This document shows positions 55,107 through 64,000 of a stretch of 64,000 nt of DNA, piece after piece. The notes under the pieces were generated by a model, which made no database searches, was not told the DNA's origin, and saw only the letters and a list, made by a program, of their open reading frames with translations. Position numbers and translations under genes: made by a program. The stretch is from contig NZ_VYQF01000010.1 in assembly GCF_008710285.1 (NCBI RefSeq), positions 1 through 64,000 on the forward strand, in the 5' to 3' direction. Every line of letters begins with the position of its first letter. Within the stretch, counting starts at the first letter, position 1. This DNA is from Ginsengibacter hankyongi (GTDB lineage: Bacteria > Bacteroidota > Bacteroidia > Chitinophagales > Chitinophagaceae).

Positions 55107-55727
55107 ATGTTTTTTTCCCGTCAAACATTCAAAGAGTTTAGTTTCTTTTTTTTAATCCTGGTATCAACTTTTAAAAACGTACCGGCACAAAATAAAGCCT
55201 ACGAAGATTCTTTAATTTCATTTAGAGAGAGGTATATTAATACACACGAGGTAGTGGGAAAAGAGGATAGAAAATATATCCAATTCTTTCCTGTAGATGA
55301 AAACCTGAGGATAATTGCTTCTTTCGAAAGAATTAACGATACAAAGGGTTTTGATATGAGCACTGCTTCAGGCGTAAAGCAGAAATACTTTCATTATGGC
55401 CTTCTTACTTTTAAAGTACATGATTCTTTAGCTCATTTATATGTATATCAATCTGCATCCTTAATGAAGCAGAAAAAATACAAAGATTATCTGTTTGTAC
55501 CGTTCGGCGACGCAACATCAGGATTCGAAAGTTATGGAGGTGGCCGCTATCTCGATTTTACTGTTTCGGATATAAAGAATAAAAAACTATTAATTGATTT
55601 TAATAAAGCTTACAATCCATATTGTGCTTATACTACCGGGTACAATTGCCCCATTCCTCCCAAAGAAAATCTACTAGCGGTTGCCATACCCGCAGGAGAG
55701 AAAAATTATGGAAAACCTGTTCACTGA
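55107..55727 (+). CDS. DUF1684-family exported protein
   Basis: A 206-residue protein with a signal-like N-terminus (FFFLILVSTFKNVPAQ). DUF1684 hallmarks are FVPFGDATSGFESYGGGRYLDF near residues 131-152, LLIDFNKAYNPYCAYTTGYNCPIPP, and the terminal AVAIPAGEKNYGK. Members are widespread and uncharacterised. The gene is followed by the convergent, broken molybdopterin oxidoreductase gene. Confidence 0.87.
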   Translation: MFFSRQTFKEFSFFFLILVSTFKNVPAQNKAYEDSLISFRERYINTHEVVGKEDRKYIQFFPVDENLRIIASFERINDTKGFDMSTASGVKQKYFHYGLLTFKVHDSLAHLYVYQSASLMKQKKYKDYLFVPFGDATSGFESYGGGRYLDFTVSDIKNKKLLIDFNKAYNPYCAYTTGYNCPIPPKENLLAVAIPAGEKNYGKPVH

Positions 55728-55771
55728 GAATGTTCTGTTAATATAGATCAACAATATTTTGCTTCCAAAAA

Positions 55772-56433
55772 TTAACTATACCTGTCATTCCTCCATGGAT
55801 AAGCAGTGTTGGAGTATCCTCTTTCTTCCCAGAAACCTAAACGGTTTCCGATCATAAACCCTATCCTGCTAATCCACTTGCTGCCTTTCCATGCGTACAG
55901 TTGAGAAGTTATCATTCGCACAGGGCCGCCATGCTCCTTTGTAATGCCTTTCCTTCAGCAGTGTGCACCAATAGTACATCAGGCTTCAATGCTTCTTCCA
56001 AAGATATATTGGTGGAGTAATCATCATATCCATAACACATGATGTGAGTTGCACTTTCTTTTGGTTGAACCAATGCTGCAATATCAAGGAATCGAACTCC
56101 TGTCCAATCTATGTTTAATTTAGACCATGTGGTCACACAATGAAAATCGGACGTATCATCTGTTTGAGGTAAAGCTATAAAATCTTCCCACGTTAATATC
56201 GTCGGATGTTCCACCGCACCATCGATTTGTAATCTCCAGTCCTTTAATGAAATGTTTGGTTGAAGGCCAAGGTCTAAAACGGGCCACTTATGCGTTATGG
56301 TTTGTCCCACAGGAATCACGGGCATTCCGTGACGGTTAAGATTTCCTTTACCCATTGGTTTACTATCTTCAAAGCGGGCCTTGAGCTTCATTCGGGCTTC
56401 AACAATTCGTTCCAGCTTTCCGGGAATTTCCAT
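55772..56433 (-). pseudogene. Frameshifted molybdopterin-dependent sulfite-oxidase-like protein
   Basis: The first 173 codons match the sulfite oxidase/MsrP-like molybdopterin fold: NRHGMPVIPVGQTITHKWPV, ISLKDWRLQIDGAV, and FHCVTTWSKLNIDW with Cys99 as the Mo ligand. The frame then shifts into a TGA. The +1 frame continues KEHGGPVRMITSQLYAWKGS and GFWEERGYSNTAYPWRNDRYS, which is the family's C-terminus, and stops at 55772-55774. Restoring one base near 55941 gives LPKEHGGPVR, the usual sequence. So one C was lost in the gene or in the assembly. No MsrQ-like membrane partner adjoins. Confidence 0.82.
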
Positions 56434-56616
56434 AATTTCTAAATTAATATTTTAAAACAACCAGGATTAAACTTATGATATTTTTCTAAAAAAAGTCTTG
56501 TATCGATATGCAGCGAATTCTTAAAAAGGTTAATTTATTTTTACTCATCAACTGAGAAAACTATTTTAAATCAATGCATTCGTGTAGTTTTAATTTTTAA
56601 AATTAAATATCCAATA

Positions 56617-57342
56617 ATGGCGACAAAATATTTGTGCGTATTAATGATTTCTATCCTGGTTAATTTGCGTGTATTCGGCCAGGTTATACACCAAATTCCA
56701 CAAAATTTACAAGACACCTCAGCAAAACAATATAACCATACTAACAATTATTTAAAGCCTAATGCCTTTATAATTCCCGGAGCATTTTTAGTTTATTCCG
56801 GGTTGAAACCTATCGTAAGTGGAATCCAAAAACTGGACGATACAATTTATTCAAACATAAAACTAAATCATCCCGGTTTTCATACTAACGCAGAAGATTA
56901 CCTGATGTGGACGCCTTCCGCATCAGTGTATCTTTTAGATGCTTTTAAGGCAAAAACCAGGCATACTTTTAAAGAACATCTGATACTTGATGCTGGTTCA
57001 ATTGTAATTACCGGAGGTGTCGGTTATGCAATGAGATTAATTAGCCGTCATATCAATGCATATACTACACACGACACAAAATTTCCTTCAGGCCATACGG
57101 CCAATGCTTTTAGAGGTGCGGAGATGTTACACCAGGAATTGAAAGACAACAATAGGTTATTAAGTTATAGCGGTTATCTTATTGCGACTTCTGTTGGTAT
57201 TCTCAGACTGTATAATAAGGATCACTTGCTTACAGAAGTGATTGCCGGCGCAGGATTGGGCATCTTATCCACCAAGCTCACCTATTGGATTTTTGACAAA
57301 GTAAAATATAAAAACAGGCGAAACCCCATAAGCATAAATTGA
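56617..57342 (+). CDS. PAP2-family phosphatase
   Basis: A 241-residue exported protein (signal peptide LMISILVNLRVFGQ). The PAP2 acid phosphatase core is at the C-terminal half: KFPSGHTANAF holds the catalytic His of motif 2, and RLYNKDHLLTEVIAGAGLG holds the motif 3 Arg and His. Motif 1 (KxxxxxxRP) is weakly conserved around RLISRHINAYTTHD. Probably removes phosphate from lipids such as undecaprenyl pyrophosphate or phosphatidate. Single gene. Confidence 0.87.
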   Translation: MATKYLCVLMISILVNLRVFGQVIHQIPQNLQDTSAKQYNHTNNYLKPNAFIIPGAFLVYSGLKPIVSGIQKLDDTIYSNIKLNHPGFHTNAEDYLMWTPSASVYLLDAFKAKTRHTFKEHLILDAGSIVITGGVGYAMRLISRHINAYTTHDTKFPSGHTANAFRGAEMLHQELKDNNRLLSYSGYLIATSVGILRLYNKDHLLTEVIAGAGLGILSTKLTYWIFDKVKYKNRRNPISIN

Positions 57343-57412
57343 AGATAACTTATTGAAATTTCGCTCGTGTTAATTACTTATCGGGTGACTGAACCTTGTA
57401 AATGACATTCGT

Positions 57413-58465
57413 CTAACTCTTGTATGCGATAGCAGCACTCGCGGGCCCCGTAAGTGGTATAAGTTCAGTTTTTGTAAATCCTGTATCCTTTGCCCATTTT
57501 GCAAAATCATTAAATGTATAGTCAAAACCGTCCCCGTTTTCAATTAGCATATTCAGGCTCATGAGCATGCCAAATGTATTGTTGCTTCTGTCATTGTCAA
57601 TAACGTTTTCAATCGCAATAAATATCCCGTTTTCCGGCAATGCGTCATACACTTTCTTAATCAATTCAAGTTTGGTTGCTTCATTAAGCCCATGTAATAT
57701 ATTTCCCATGCTGATAATTTCAGCAGAGGGAATGGCATCCTTTAAAAAATCGCCGCTTTCAACTTTTATTTTGCCAGTTAAATTAAACTTTGCTATTTTT
57801 TTTTCAGCCAGCGGGGCTACGGGGGGAAGATCATAAGTAGTTAGTGAAATCGACGGATGTTGAAGAGCAATCATACAGGAAAGAAATCCGTCGGCGCCAC
57901 CAATATCTGCCATCGTTTTATATTTACTAAAATCAAATTTTTTGGAAAGTGTCATAAAATTTCCACCCTGTATGCCTGACATAGCATTTACAAACTCCCT
58001 CAGCTTTTCCGGAGATTGATACAGATCTTCAAAAAAGTGCATGTTAGTACTATCCTTCGATTCGTTTTGGGGTTTACCCGTTAACAGCCCTTGCTCAAGA
58101 TTACCCCAAAATTGATATAACCTGTTGTTGCCCATTTTAAGGATGCCGCCAATGAAGGAGGGCTTGTTTTCATCCAGGAACATTTCTGTATCTGCGTTAT
58201 TTGAATAGGCAGCATTTTCGAGTAGGCCTTCCCGTTTTAAAAAACCAAGCGACACGAGTACATCGAGCCAATCGTAAACATGCCGGTCGGTTGTATTAAG
58301 ATGCAACTCATCTTTAATAGCTTTTGCCTTTTTTGATGTTCCTGCAAGACTTGTAAATAGTTTAAAATTTACAGCCGCCAATAATGCTTTAGATGCCCAG
58401 AAGCCCATGCCCACCTGCATTATCCTGGAAGGATCGGGATGTGCAGATACTGATTGTTGTTCCAT
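57413..58465 (-). CDS. O-methyltransferase-like SAM-dependent enzyme
   Basis: A 350-residue methyltransferase with an N-terminal winged-helix dimerisation domain (about residues 15-100: GFWASKALLAAVNFKLFTSL) and a C-terminal catalytic domain. The SAM site is MADIGGADGFLSCMIA near residue 185; ISMGNILHGLNEATKLELIK is motif IV. The arrangement matches acetylserotonin or plant-type O-methyltransferases. Substrate unknown. It is separated from the next upstream minus-strand gene by a strong terminator. Confidence 0.88.
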   Translation of the reverse strand: MEQQSVSAHPDPSRIMQVGMGFWASKALLAAVNFKLFTSLAGTSKKAKAIKDELHLNTTDRHVYDWLDVLVSLGFLKREGLLENAAYSNNADTEMFLDENKPSFIGGILKMGNNRLYQFWGNLEQGLLTGKPQNESKDSTNMHFFEDLYQSPEKLREFVNAMSGIQGGNFMTLSKKFDFSKYKTMADIGGADGFLSCMIALQHPSISLTTYDLPPVAPLAEKKIAKFNLTGKIKVESGDFLKDAIPSAEIISMGNILHGLNEATKLELIKKVYDALPENGIFIAIENVIDNDRSNNTFGMLMSLNMLIENGDGFDYTFNDFAKWAKDTGFTKTELIPLTGPASAAIAYKS

Positions 58466-58605
58466 TTTTAATGATTATTAGAGTGAATAATAAAAAATGT
58501 ATAGTGTTTCGCTGAGATATAAGCTTTCTAAAGTTTTCAGGGAGGATGATAGTGAAATTAATAATTTTTTCGAGTAATTATAGTTCCCGCCAAATTATAC
58601 AAAAA

Positions 58606-58625
58606 TGACCCGGGCAACCGGGTCA
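58606..58625 (-). terminator. Terminator after the DUF6159 gene
   Basis: TGACCCGG (58606-58613) pairs perfectly with CCGGGTCA (58618-58625) around GCAA. On the minus strand the stem is followed by TTTTTGTATAATT. It lies 34 bp after the stop codon of the gene ending at 58659. Confidence 0.82.
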
Positions 58626-58658
58626 CCTTTTCATCATTTCAAGCGTTATTAGTTTGTA

Positions 58659-59486
58659 TTATTTTTTTTTAAAGAGATTGTCGATAAATTGTTGGTTGTA
58701 AAGTTCCACCGGGTCGCCATTTATATTATGATATATAGCACTTATAAAAATCGATTGTGTTGCACTGATAACAGCAAAAAGTAAAGATATGCCTATTACT
58801 CCAATTGCGATACCAATAAATGGATGAATAAAGGCGCCTATCAAAAATGAAGGTATCGCTATTAAGATAATTCCTGCAAATTGAATTAATCCAAAACTGA
58901 ATCCAGCAGCTAAGCTTTCACCCCATTTTTCTTTCATCAGTTGTAAAGACCGTTTGAAAGCGCCTATTGGCCCCAGATTTTCGTACGCAATTATTGGTAC
59001 TACAAAAAAAGTAGCAACACTCCATACAACACCGATTATACCAGTAATTATTTTCCCTAAGCTTCCGAGATTGTCCTGTACAATTTTAAGTATTGCGCCA
59101 ACTGTACCTGCAAACAATGCCCATGAGAAAATAGCCGCGATATGACTAAAACTAAAATCCAATCCTTTGCGAACTGTTACCTCTTCCCCTTTAAAATATA
59201 ATGTGGAACAATGAATGAGCGCCGTATTAAAATATACAATTACAAAGTAATTTATAATGTAGAAAAGAAAAATTACTACATAGTTTTCAAAAGTATTCGG
59301 CTTACTAACGTTGCTAACATCCCAGCCTGCGCCAGCCAGAGTAATAAGAACGAATGATCCAACTATCATTAAAAGCGATAGTCCTGATAAAATTGGAAAA
59401 ATGATAAGCTGCTTGTTTTCTTTTAGTACTTTAAAACTGTTCATGGAAATTTGCCATCCGTTGGATAGCCGGTTGAAAAAGTTCAT
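58659..59486 (-). CDS. DUF6159-family membrane protein
   Basis: A 275-residue integral membrane protein with six predicted helices. Features that match DUF6159 are FFNRLSNGWQISMNSFKVLK, ENKQLIIFPILSGL, VVPIIAYENLGPIGAFKRSLQLMKEKWGESL and the C-terminal QQFIDNLFKKK. Function unknown; the LGPIGAFKRSLQLMKEKWG loop is shared with the broader YihY/UPF0259-like helical-bundle proteins. Single-gene unit ending in a strong terminator. Confidence 0.8.
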   Translation of the reverse strand: MNFFNRLSNGWQISMNSFKVLKENKQLIIFPILSGLSLLMIVGSFVLITLAGAGWDVSNVSKPNTFENYVVIFLFYIINYFVIVYFNTALIHCSTLYFKGEEVTVRKGLDFSFSHIAAIFSWALFAGTVGAILKIVQDNLGSLGKIITGIIGVVWSVATFFVVPIIAYENLGPIGAFKRSLQLMKEKWGESLAAGFSFGLIQFAGIILIAIPSFLIGAFIHPFIGIAIGVIGISLLFAVISATQSIFISAIYHNINGDPVELYNQQFIDNLFKKK

Positions 59487-59623
59487 AAGCTTGTGGTTGG
59501 GTTATTAATTTTGGTATAAATATAATTGCAGGATATTATATTTTATAGCATTTTGCAGAATATATTTTCTTACGGTGTCCAAGTATTTTTTTTGCAACTC
59601 ATTATCTTCAGCAATATAACTCT

Positions 59624-60739
59624 CTACAAATTCAGCTTCACCTTTTTACCCGTTTTAGCCGCTTCATAAATTGCATCAATAATTTTTAAATCTTTCAACG
59701 CTTCTTCACCATCTACCGGCACTATCGGTTGTTTGCCCTGTAAAATAATAGCGGACATTTCTTCCATTTGTACGGTTTGATGAGTTACAACAGGTTGATT
59801 GATTTCTCCTTTATTCGTTCGCCCCATAATAGGGCCATAGCCTGTTGCGGGTTGCATTTCGGCGAATCCCCTCGTGCCATTCAGGAAGAAACGGTCAAGG
59901 TTGTTCATGCTATAAGTAGAAAGGCATGATGCCACGCTGCCACCGGGAAAGCCCAATTGAAACTGGATAGTTTCGTCTACTCCTTCTTTAAATTTCACAG
60001 GGTCATTTTTAGTTTCTTCTGCAGTAACCCAAATCGGATCTTCGCCCGTCATATAACGGGAACCGTTAATCGAATAAATACCGATGTCCATTAATGAACC
60101 GCCACCGGAAAGTTTTTTGTTTAACCTCCATTGATTGGGATCCCCGATAGTAAAGCCGCTCAGTCCCTGAAAAAATAATATCTTACCAAATTCCCCGGCT
60201 TTTCGCATCCTGATTACTTCCAGAGTATGTGGTTCAAAATGCATGCGATAGCCAACCAATAACTTTACATTAGCAGCTTTGCACGCATCGACCATTTCTT
60301 GTCCTTCTTTTGCATTCAGTGCCATCGGTTTTTCACTGATAACATGTTTACCGGCTTTTGCCACACGAATCGCTTCATCATGATGCAGGCCATTGGGCGT
60401 AATTATATATACGGCATCAATATCAGGATTGTCTTTAATGCTGTCAAAATTCGCATAGTTGTAACAGTTCTTTTCAGGAATATTATAGCGGGTTTGCCAC
60501 GCGGTGATTTTGGAAGGAGTACCACTTATAACTCCAACCAGTTTAGCTTTTGTGCAATCACGCATAGCCTCGGCAACACGGGTACCATAGCTACCCAGGC
60601 CCATAATTGCCACCCGGAGTACAGGCCCGTCGTAAGGTTTTTTATTAAAAGATTTGTTTGCTGCAACGGCCTGTTTCAGAAAAGGGAAAGCAATTGTTGC
60701 AGCAGTAATTTTTTGTATAAAATCACGACGGGAATTCAT
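59624..60739 (-). CDS. Gfo/Idh/MocA-family oxidoreductase with Tat signal
   Basis: A 371-residue dehydrogenase exported in folded form: the N-terminus NSRRDFIQKITAATIAFPF is a twin-arginine signal. The Rossmann motif MGLGSYGTRVAEAMRD follows at about residues 46-61; SEKPMALNAKEGQEMV has the family EKP; and LMDIGIYSINGSRYM is the catalytic block. The Tat signal implies the NAD(P)H-bound enzyme acts in the periplasm, probably on a sugar. Single gene. Confidence 0.9.
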   Translation of the reverse strand: MNSRRDFIQKITAATIAFPFLKQAVAANKSFNKKPYDGPVLRVAIMGLGSYGTRVAEAMRDCTKAKLVGVISGTPSKITAWQTRYNIPEKNCYNYANFDSIKDNPDIDAVYIITPNGLHHDEAIRVAKAGKHVISEKPMALNAKEGQEMVDACKAANVKLLVGYRMHFEPHTLEVIRMRKAGEFGKILFFQGLSGFTIGDPNQWRLNKKLSGGGSLMDIGIYSINGSRYMTGEDPIWVTAEETKNDPVKFKEGVDETIQFQLGFPGGSVASCLSTYSMNNLDRFFLNGTRGFAEMQPATGYGPIMGRTNKGEINQPVVTHQTVQMEEMSAIILQGKQPIVPVDGEEALKDLKIIDAIYEAAKTGKKVKLNL

Positions 60740-60910
60740 AACTGTCTGTTTTTCGTTTATTAAACAAGTATTGCACGAAGATTAATGGTGTTAGTTTGCT
60801 ACTATAAATATAAGAGAATTGTTGCGGAATATCAGCCCAAAATCAACAAGGCCTTCAAACAGTTGTAAAAAAAGTTTTAGAAATTATATTTTGATAATTG
60901 CATTCATCTT

Positions 60911-61336
60911 CTAATTCTCTTCAACATATTTTTTAAAATTATCTAAAATAGCCTGCCAGCCTCCACGTTGCATTTCTACGCTATTCTGGCTTTCCGCTTC
61001 AAAATTTTCTTTCACTTTTGTTTTACCGCCATCTCGAGCGAAATCTATTTGTACTTTTCTTCCATCGCCCATTGTATATTCAATGTTCTCATAAGTTGTC
61101 ACCGCGTCGTATACACCTTCGAAATCAAATCCGAAACTACCATCCTTAGCCTCCATCCTCGAGGTAAATTTTCCACCTATTCTTAAATCATTTTCGGCAT
61201 GTGGCGTATGCCAGTCATCCGAAGCGTTATTCCATTGTACGATATGTTCCGGCTTTGTCCAGTATTTCCAAACTTTTTCAACTGGCGCGTTAATTGTATT
61301 CTCTACAGTTATAACGGCTTTGTTTTGTGTTTCCAT
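60911..61336 (-). CDS. SRPBCC / AHSA1-like domain protein
   Basis: A 141-residue protein from the ATG at 61334-61336 (METQNKAVITVENTINAPVE); an in-frame ATG at 61441 would add 35 residues absent from the family. The domain shows PVEKVWKYWTKPEHIVQWNN, RIGGKFTSRMEAKDGSFGFDFEG and QRGGWQAILDNFKKYVE, typical of Aha1-like START domains that bind hydrophobic ligands. Exact role unknown. Single gene. Confidence 0.87.
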   Translation of the reverse strand: METQNKAVITVENTINAPVEKVWKYWTKPEHIVQWNNASDDWHTPHAENDLRIGGKFTSRMEAKDGSFGFDFEGVYDAVTTYENIEYTMGDGRKVQIDFARDGGKTKVKENFEAESQNSVEMQRGGWQAILDNFKKYVEEN

Positions 61337-61476
61337 TTTTATAGATTTTAATTTTAATAATTTTTCCCAATGCAAACATCCGTTAATTATATAAAGAAGA
61401 TACGGTACGAACCCGACAATTAAAGGGATATTTTGCGACAATAAAAACTATCTTTCAATTTTAACATTGGCAGTTG

Positions 61477-62538
61477 ATGAAGAAAAGAGAAAAAATAATA
61501 ATTGCGGTCTCCATAATAGTTACGGCGGTTGCGGGTATACTTAACTATCTCCAGTTAAATGTGATTCTTTCATTTGTTGTAAGTGCCGGTGCGCTTGCAT
61601 TACTGGCCAAAATGGTGGGTGATGCAACTGAACAATTGGGAAGTCGTTTCGGCCCGGCGGCTACAGGAATTCTGCAATCTGCTCTCGGCAATCTTCCTGA
61701 ATTCTTCGTTGCAATTTTTGCCTTAAAAGCCGGCTTGAATAAAGTGGTCCAGGCGGCTTTAATTGGATCTATTTTAGGAAACTCATTATTGGTGCTGGGA
61801 CTCGCAATTTTTCTCGGGGGTCTCAAAAACGGAACACAACGTTTTAGCTCCGAACCGCCAAAAATGATGGCGACATTGATGATACTTGCTCTTGCAGGAT
61901 TAGCCATTCCTACCGTTACGCATATTTTTCACACGCCCGGTTCAACACATATAAACCAGATGGATATTTTTTTGGCCATCGTTCTGTTAATCATCTTTAT
62001 TGCAAGTTTATTTGTTTCGTTAAAGGGTGACACTGCCTTGGTTTCGCCGCCGCCCGAAAGTGAGGCACCGCATGCCGTATGGCCACTTGCAGTAACCATT
62101 ATTGTATTAACAGTCGCGGGTGTTGCTGCGGGTTTTGTATCCGACTGGTTTGTTAATGCACTTAAACCCGCGATGCAATTATTAAACATCAACGATACAT
62201 TCGCGGGTCTGGTAATTGTAGCAATTGCAGGTAATGCAATTGAAAACGTGGTAGGTGTTCAACTGGCATATAAAAATCAATCAGATTATGCAATGAGTGT
62301 TATCATGAACAGTTCTCTGCAGGTAGCTCTCGGATTGTTTCCTTTGTTGGTGCTTCTCTCATTCTTTTTAGGTGGGTCTATTTTATCTTTTGTATTAGCA
62401 CCGATGTTGCTTGTTTCTTTGGCCCTTGGTGTAATCGTAAGTGCATTTATAGTTTTTGATGGAGAATCAATCTGGTTGGAAGGTCTGGCTCTAATAGGAT
62501 TGTATTTATTGATTGCAGCCGCTTTCTGGTGGGGATAA
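61477..62538 (+). CDS. CaCA-family cation/proton (calcium) antiporter
   Basis: A 353-residue membrane protein with about eleven helices in two inverted repeats. The alpha-repeat motifs are GNLPEFFVAIFALKAG near residues 70-85 and AGNAIENVVGVQLAYK near 253-268, holding the conserved acidic residues of CAX antiporters. I take the ATG at 61477 rather than the overlapping TTG at 61474. It probably exports Ca2+ in exchange for protons. An APC permease follows on the same strand. Confidence 0.9.
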   Translation: MKKREKIIIAVSIIVTAVAGILNYLQLNVILSFVVSAGALALLAKMVGDATEQLGSRFGPAATGILQSALGNLPEFFVAIFALKAGLNKVVQAALIGSILGNSLLVLGLAIFLGGLKNGTQRFSSEPPKMMATLMILALAGLAIPTVTHIFHTPGSTHINQMDIFLAIVLLIIFIASLFVSLKGDTALVSPPPESEAPHAVWPLAVTIIVLTVAGVAAGFVSDWFVNALKPAMQLLNINDTFAGLVIVAIAGNAIENVVGVQLAYKNQSDYAMSVIMNSSLQVALGLFPLLVLLSFFLGGSILSFVLAPMLLVSLALGVIVSAFIVFDGESIWLEGLALIGLYLLIAAAFWWG

Positions 62539-62763
62539 TTTTTATTACGGCAAACGTTTAATGCTGTAATATTTTTTTTATTGCTATTTGTAAAGCTAAT
62601 GGCACATGCTTAAGTGATAACTAAAAAACGTTCACGAAAAAACATCCTGTTGTTTACAATCAATTTTTTAGCGTGATGATTTTGTTTTTCTTATTTTGCT
62701 AATTTTTTTATTAGGAGATTTTGCCAATTTCTAATACTTACAATTCTGATTAAAAAACTTCCA

Positions 62764-64000
62764 TTGCGTAAACGGCTGCATATTTTACAACTCGCAGCGA
62801 TAGTCTTTTTTACAGTATCCGGCGGACCTTATGGCCTGGAACCGTTGCTTGGTTATGCAGGCACTCATGGAGCGTTATTACTCTTAATTGTCACTCCCAT
62901 TCTTTGGGATGTTCCTGCTATACTCACGGTTCTTGAGTTAAATAGTATGATGCCTGTAACAGGAGGTTACTATCAATGGGTAAAAAAAACGCTGGGACTG
63001 CGCTTTGGATTTTATGAGGGATGGTGGACGTGGTTGTATACTTTCGTTGACCTTGCTATTTACCCGGTTCTTTTTGTAAGTTATGCTTCGTTCTTCTTTC
63101 CGGAAATTGCTCATTTTAAAATACCAATATGTTTGGTAATAATATGGGCTGGGGCTGCCTTAAATATTGTGGGTATTTCACCTGTAGGCAAAGCTTCCCT
63201 TATGCTCGGCCTTTTAGTGATTGCGCCGTTTATCGTATTATTCGTGATAGCTATAAATAATGGAACTCATTTTTCATTTCCCGCTCCTTCATTAAAAGGA
63301 ATTCCTTTCTCATCCATTGGCATGGCTCTTTACACCGTTATGTGGAATTTTTTTGGATGGGATAATACGACCACCTATGCAGAAGAGGTTGACAGGCCTG
63401 CCCGCACGTATCTTAAATCGATCAGTATTGCATTTGCAACCGTCATTCTTGTGTATATAATGGTATTGTATTCAACATTGCACTATAACATTAACGCACA
63501 AACGCTAAATGAACAAGGCTACCCAGCCTTAGGTTTACTTGCCGGAGGTGAATGGCTGGGTGCAGCAATTTCTATCGGAGGTATGGCGGGTGCATTGGGA
63601 TTATTTTCTGCGGTGTTGCTCTCAGTTTCACGTGTGCCACAGGTTATGGCAGATGATGGGTTGTTACCTGCAAAAATTCATACTCTCCACCCTCGTTTTA
63701 AAACACCGTACATTTCAATTATCATTTGTGCAATAGTTGTAAGTTTTATGATTCTGTGGAGCTTCCAGGAGCTTATTATTATAGATGTTACACTTTACGG
63801 AGCGGGTTTATTTTTAGAATTTATAACATTAATAGTGCTGCGCATTAAGTCCCCTACGGTACATAGGCCATTTCGAATACCGTTATCTGTGAGAGGACTG
63901 TGTGTTATGGTATTTCTACCGGTTGCTTTATTTGCAATAGCATTAACAGGAGCTTTTGCTGAAGACGGCAAAATGTTTATGCCTGCAGTATTTGCTGTAG
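62764..64000 (+). CDS. APC-family amino acid permease (cut by window end)
   Basis: The frame stays open from 62680 to the end of the window, giving at least 412 codons. It reads as an APC-superfamily transporter: FFTVSGGPYGLEPLLGYAG in helix 1, TGGYYQWVKKTLG, FYEGWWTWLYTFVDLAIYP, NFFGWDNTTTYAEEVDRPAR and RVPQVMADDGLLPAKI. No ATG lies between the upstream stop (62677-62679) and helix 1, so the start must be a rare codon; TTG at 62764 is the best guess. The C-terminal helices lie beyond the window. Confidence 0.85.
   Translation, partial: MRKRLHILQLAAIVFFTVSGGPYGLEPLLGYAGTHGALLLLIVTPILWDVPAILTVLELNSMMPVTGGYYQWVKKTLGLRFGFYEGWWTWLYTFVDLAIYPVLFVSYASFFFPEIAHFKIPICLVIIWAGAALNIVGISPVGKASLMLGLLVIAPFIVLFVIAINNGTHFSFPAPSLKGIPFSSIGMALYTVMWNFFGWDNTTTYAEEVDRPARTYLKSISIAFATVILVYIMVLYSTLHYNINAQTLNEQGYPALGLLAGGEWLGAAISIGGMAGALGLFSAVLLSVSRVPQVMADDGLLPAKIHTLHPRFKTPYISIIICAIVVSFMILWSFQELIIIDVTLYGAGLFLEFITLIVLRIKSPTVHRPFRIPLSVRGLCVMVFLPVALFAIALTGAFAEDGKMFMPAVFAV

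Noticed and set aside
1-64000. tRNA or rRNA genes
   Set aside because: No cloverleaf with a GTTCRA-type T arm and CCA-end context, and no rRNA-like sequence, was found in the intergenic regions by eye; tRNAscan-SE and Infernal would be decisive.

Overview
The window reads as a chromosomal segment of a Bacteroidota bacterium, most likely Chitinophagaceae or a close relative. The support is the set of lineage-typical families: a C-terminal type IX secretion (T9SS) sorting domain, a GLPGLI protein paired with an outer-membrane beta-barrel receptor, an S74 chaperone-tailed repeat protein, a BetR-type regulator, DUF2784, DUF1569, DUF1684, DUF6159 and DUF6249 proteins, many short lipoproteins, and AT-rich spacers with few Shine-Dalgarno sequences. 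I found no rRNA, tRNA, CRISPR array, phage module or transposase.

Layout. Positions 1-2400 are an accessory patch: three small minus-strand genes (a YwqK-like lipoprotein and two membrane proteins) set among inverted repeats, a 35-nt palindromic repeat in two opposed copies and a 21-bp tandem repeat. At 2635-4603 a probable operon encodes a monoheme cytochrome c, an outer-membrane porin and a lipoprotein monoheme cytochrome c. From 4880 to 16195 come small regulatory and envelope genes: AraC-VOC-DUF1569, the S74 protein, a BetR regulator, a one-domain asparaginase, an ECF sigma factor with a probable anti-sigma partner, a broken cation-efflux gene, a methyltransferase with DUF2784, and a WxxGxW / GyrI-like / bactofilin-like envelope operon. 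From 16198 to 21951 an SDR enzyme is followed by sparse orphan exported proteins. A GOB-type subclass B3 metallo-beta-lactamase lies at 22198-23082.

Core metabolism dominates 23368-49812: leuC, leuD, a citramalate-synthase-like gene and leuB (branched-chain amino acids); the receptor/GLPGLI pair; glgB and a TPR protein; a T9SS cargo protein; arginase and a universal stress protein; smc; a Ycf48-like propeller; hutH and hutU; a ThuA protein; and an M1 peptidase. From 49862 to 64000 are oxidoreductases (two with single-base frameshifts), a hemolysin III-like protein, two Gfo/Idh/MocA proteins, a DUF1684 protein, PAP2, an O-methyltransferase-like protein, DUF6159, an AHSA1-like protein, a CaCA exchanger and an APC permease cut by the window end.

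How the genes work together. LeuCD and LeuB can serve both leucine and isoleucine chain elongation. The synthase beside them carries the pocket residues I recall for Leptospira citramalate synthase, so this operon may feed isoleucine from pyruvate. HutH and HutU convert histidine to imidazolone propionate, but hutI and hutG are absent here. Three genes carry disabling lesions (an in-frame amber and two one-base deletions), which are either young pseudogenes or consensus errors. The least explained parts are the repeat-rich first 2.4 kb and the porin/two-cytochrome operon.
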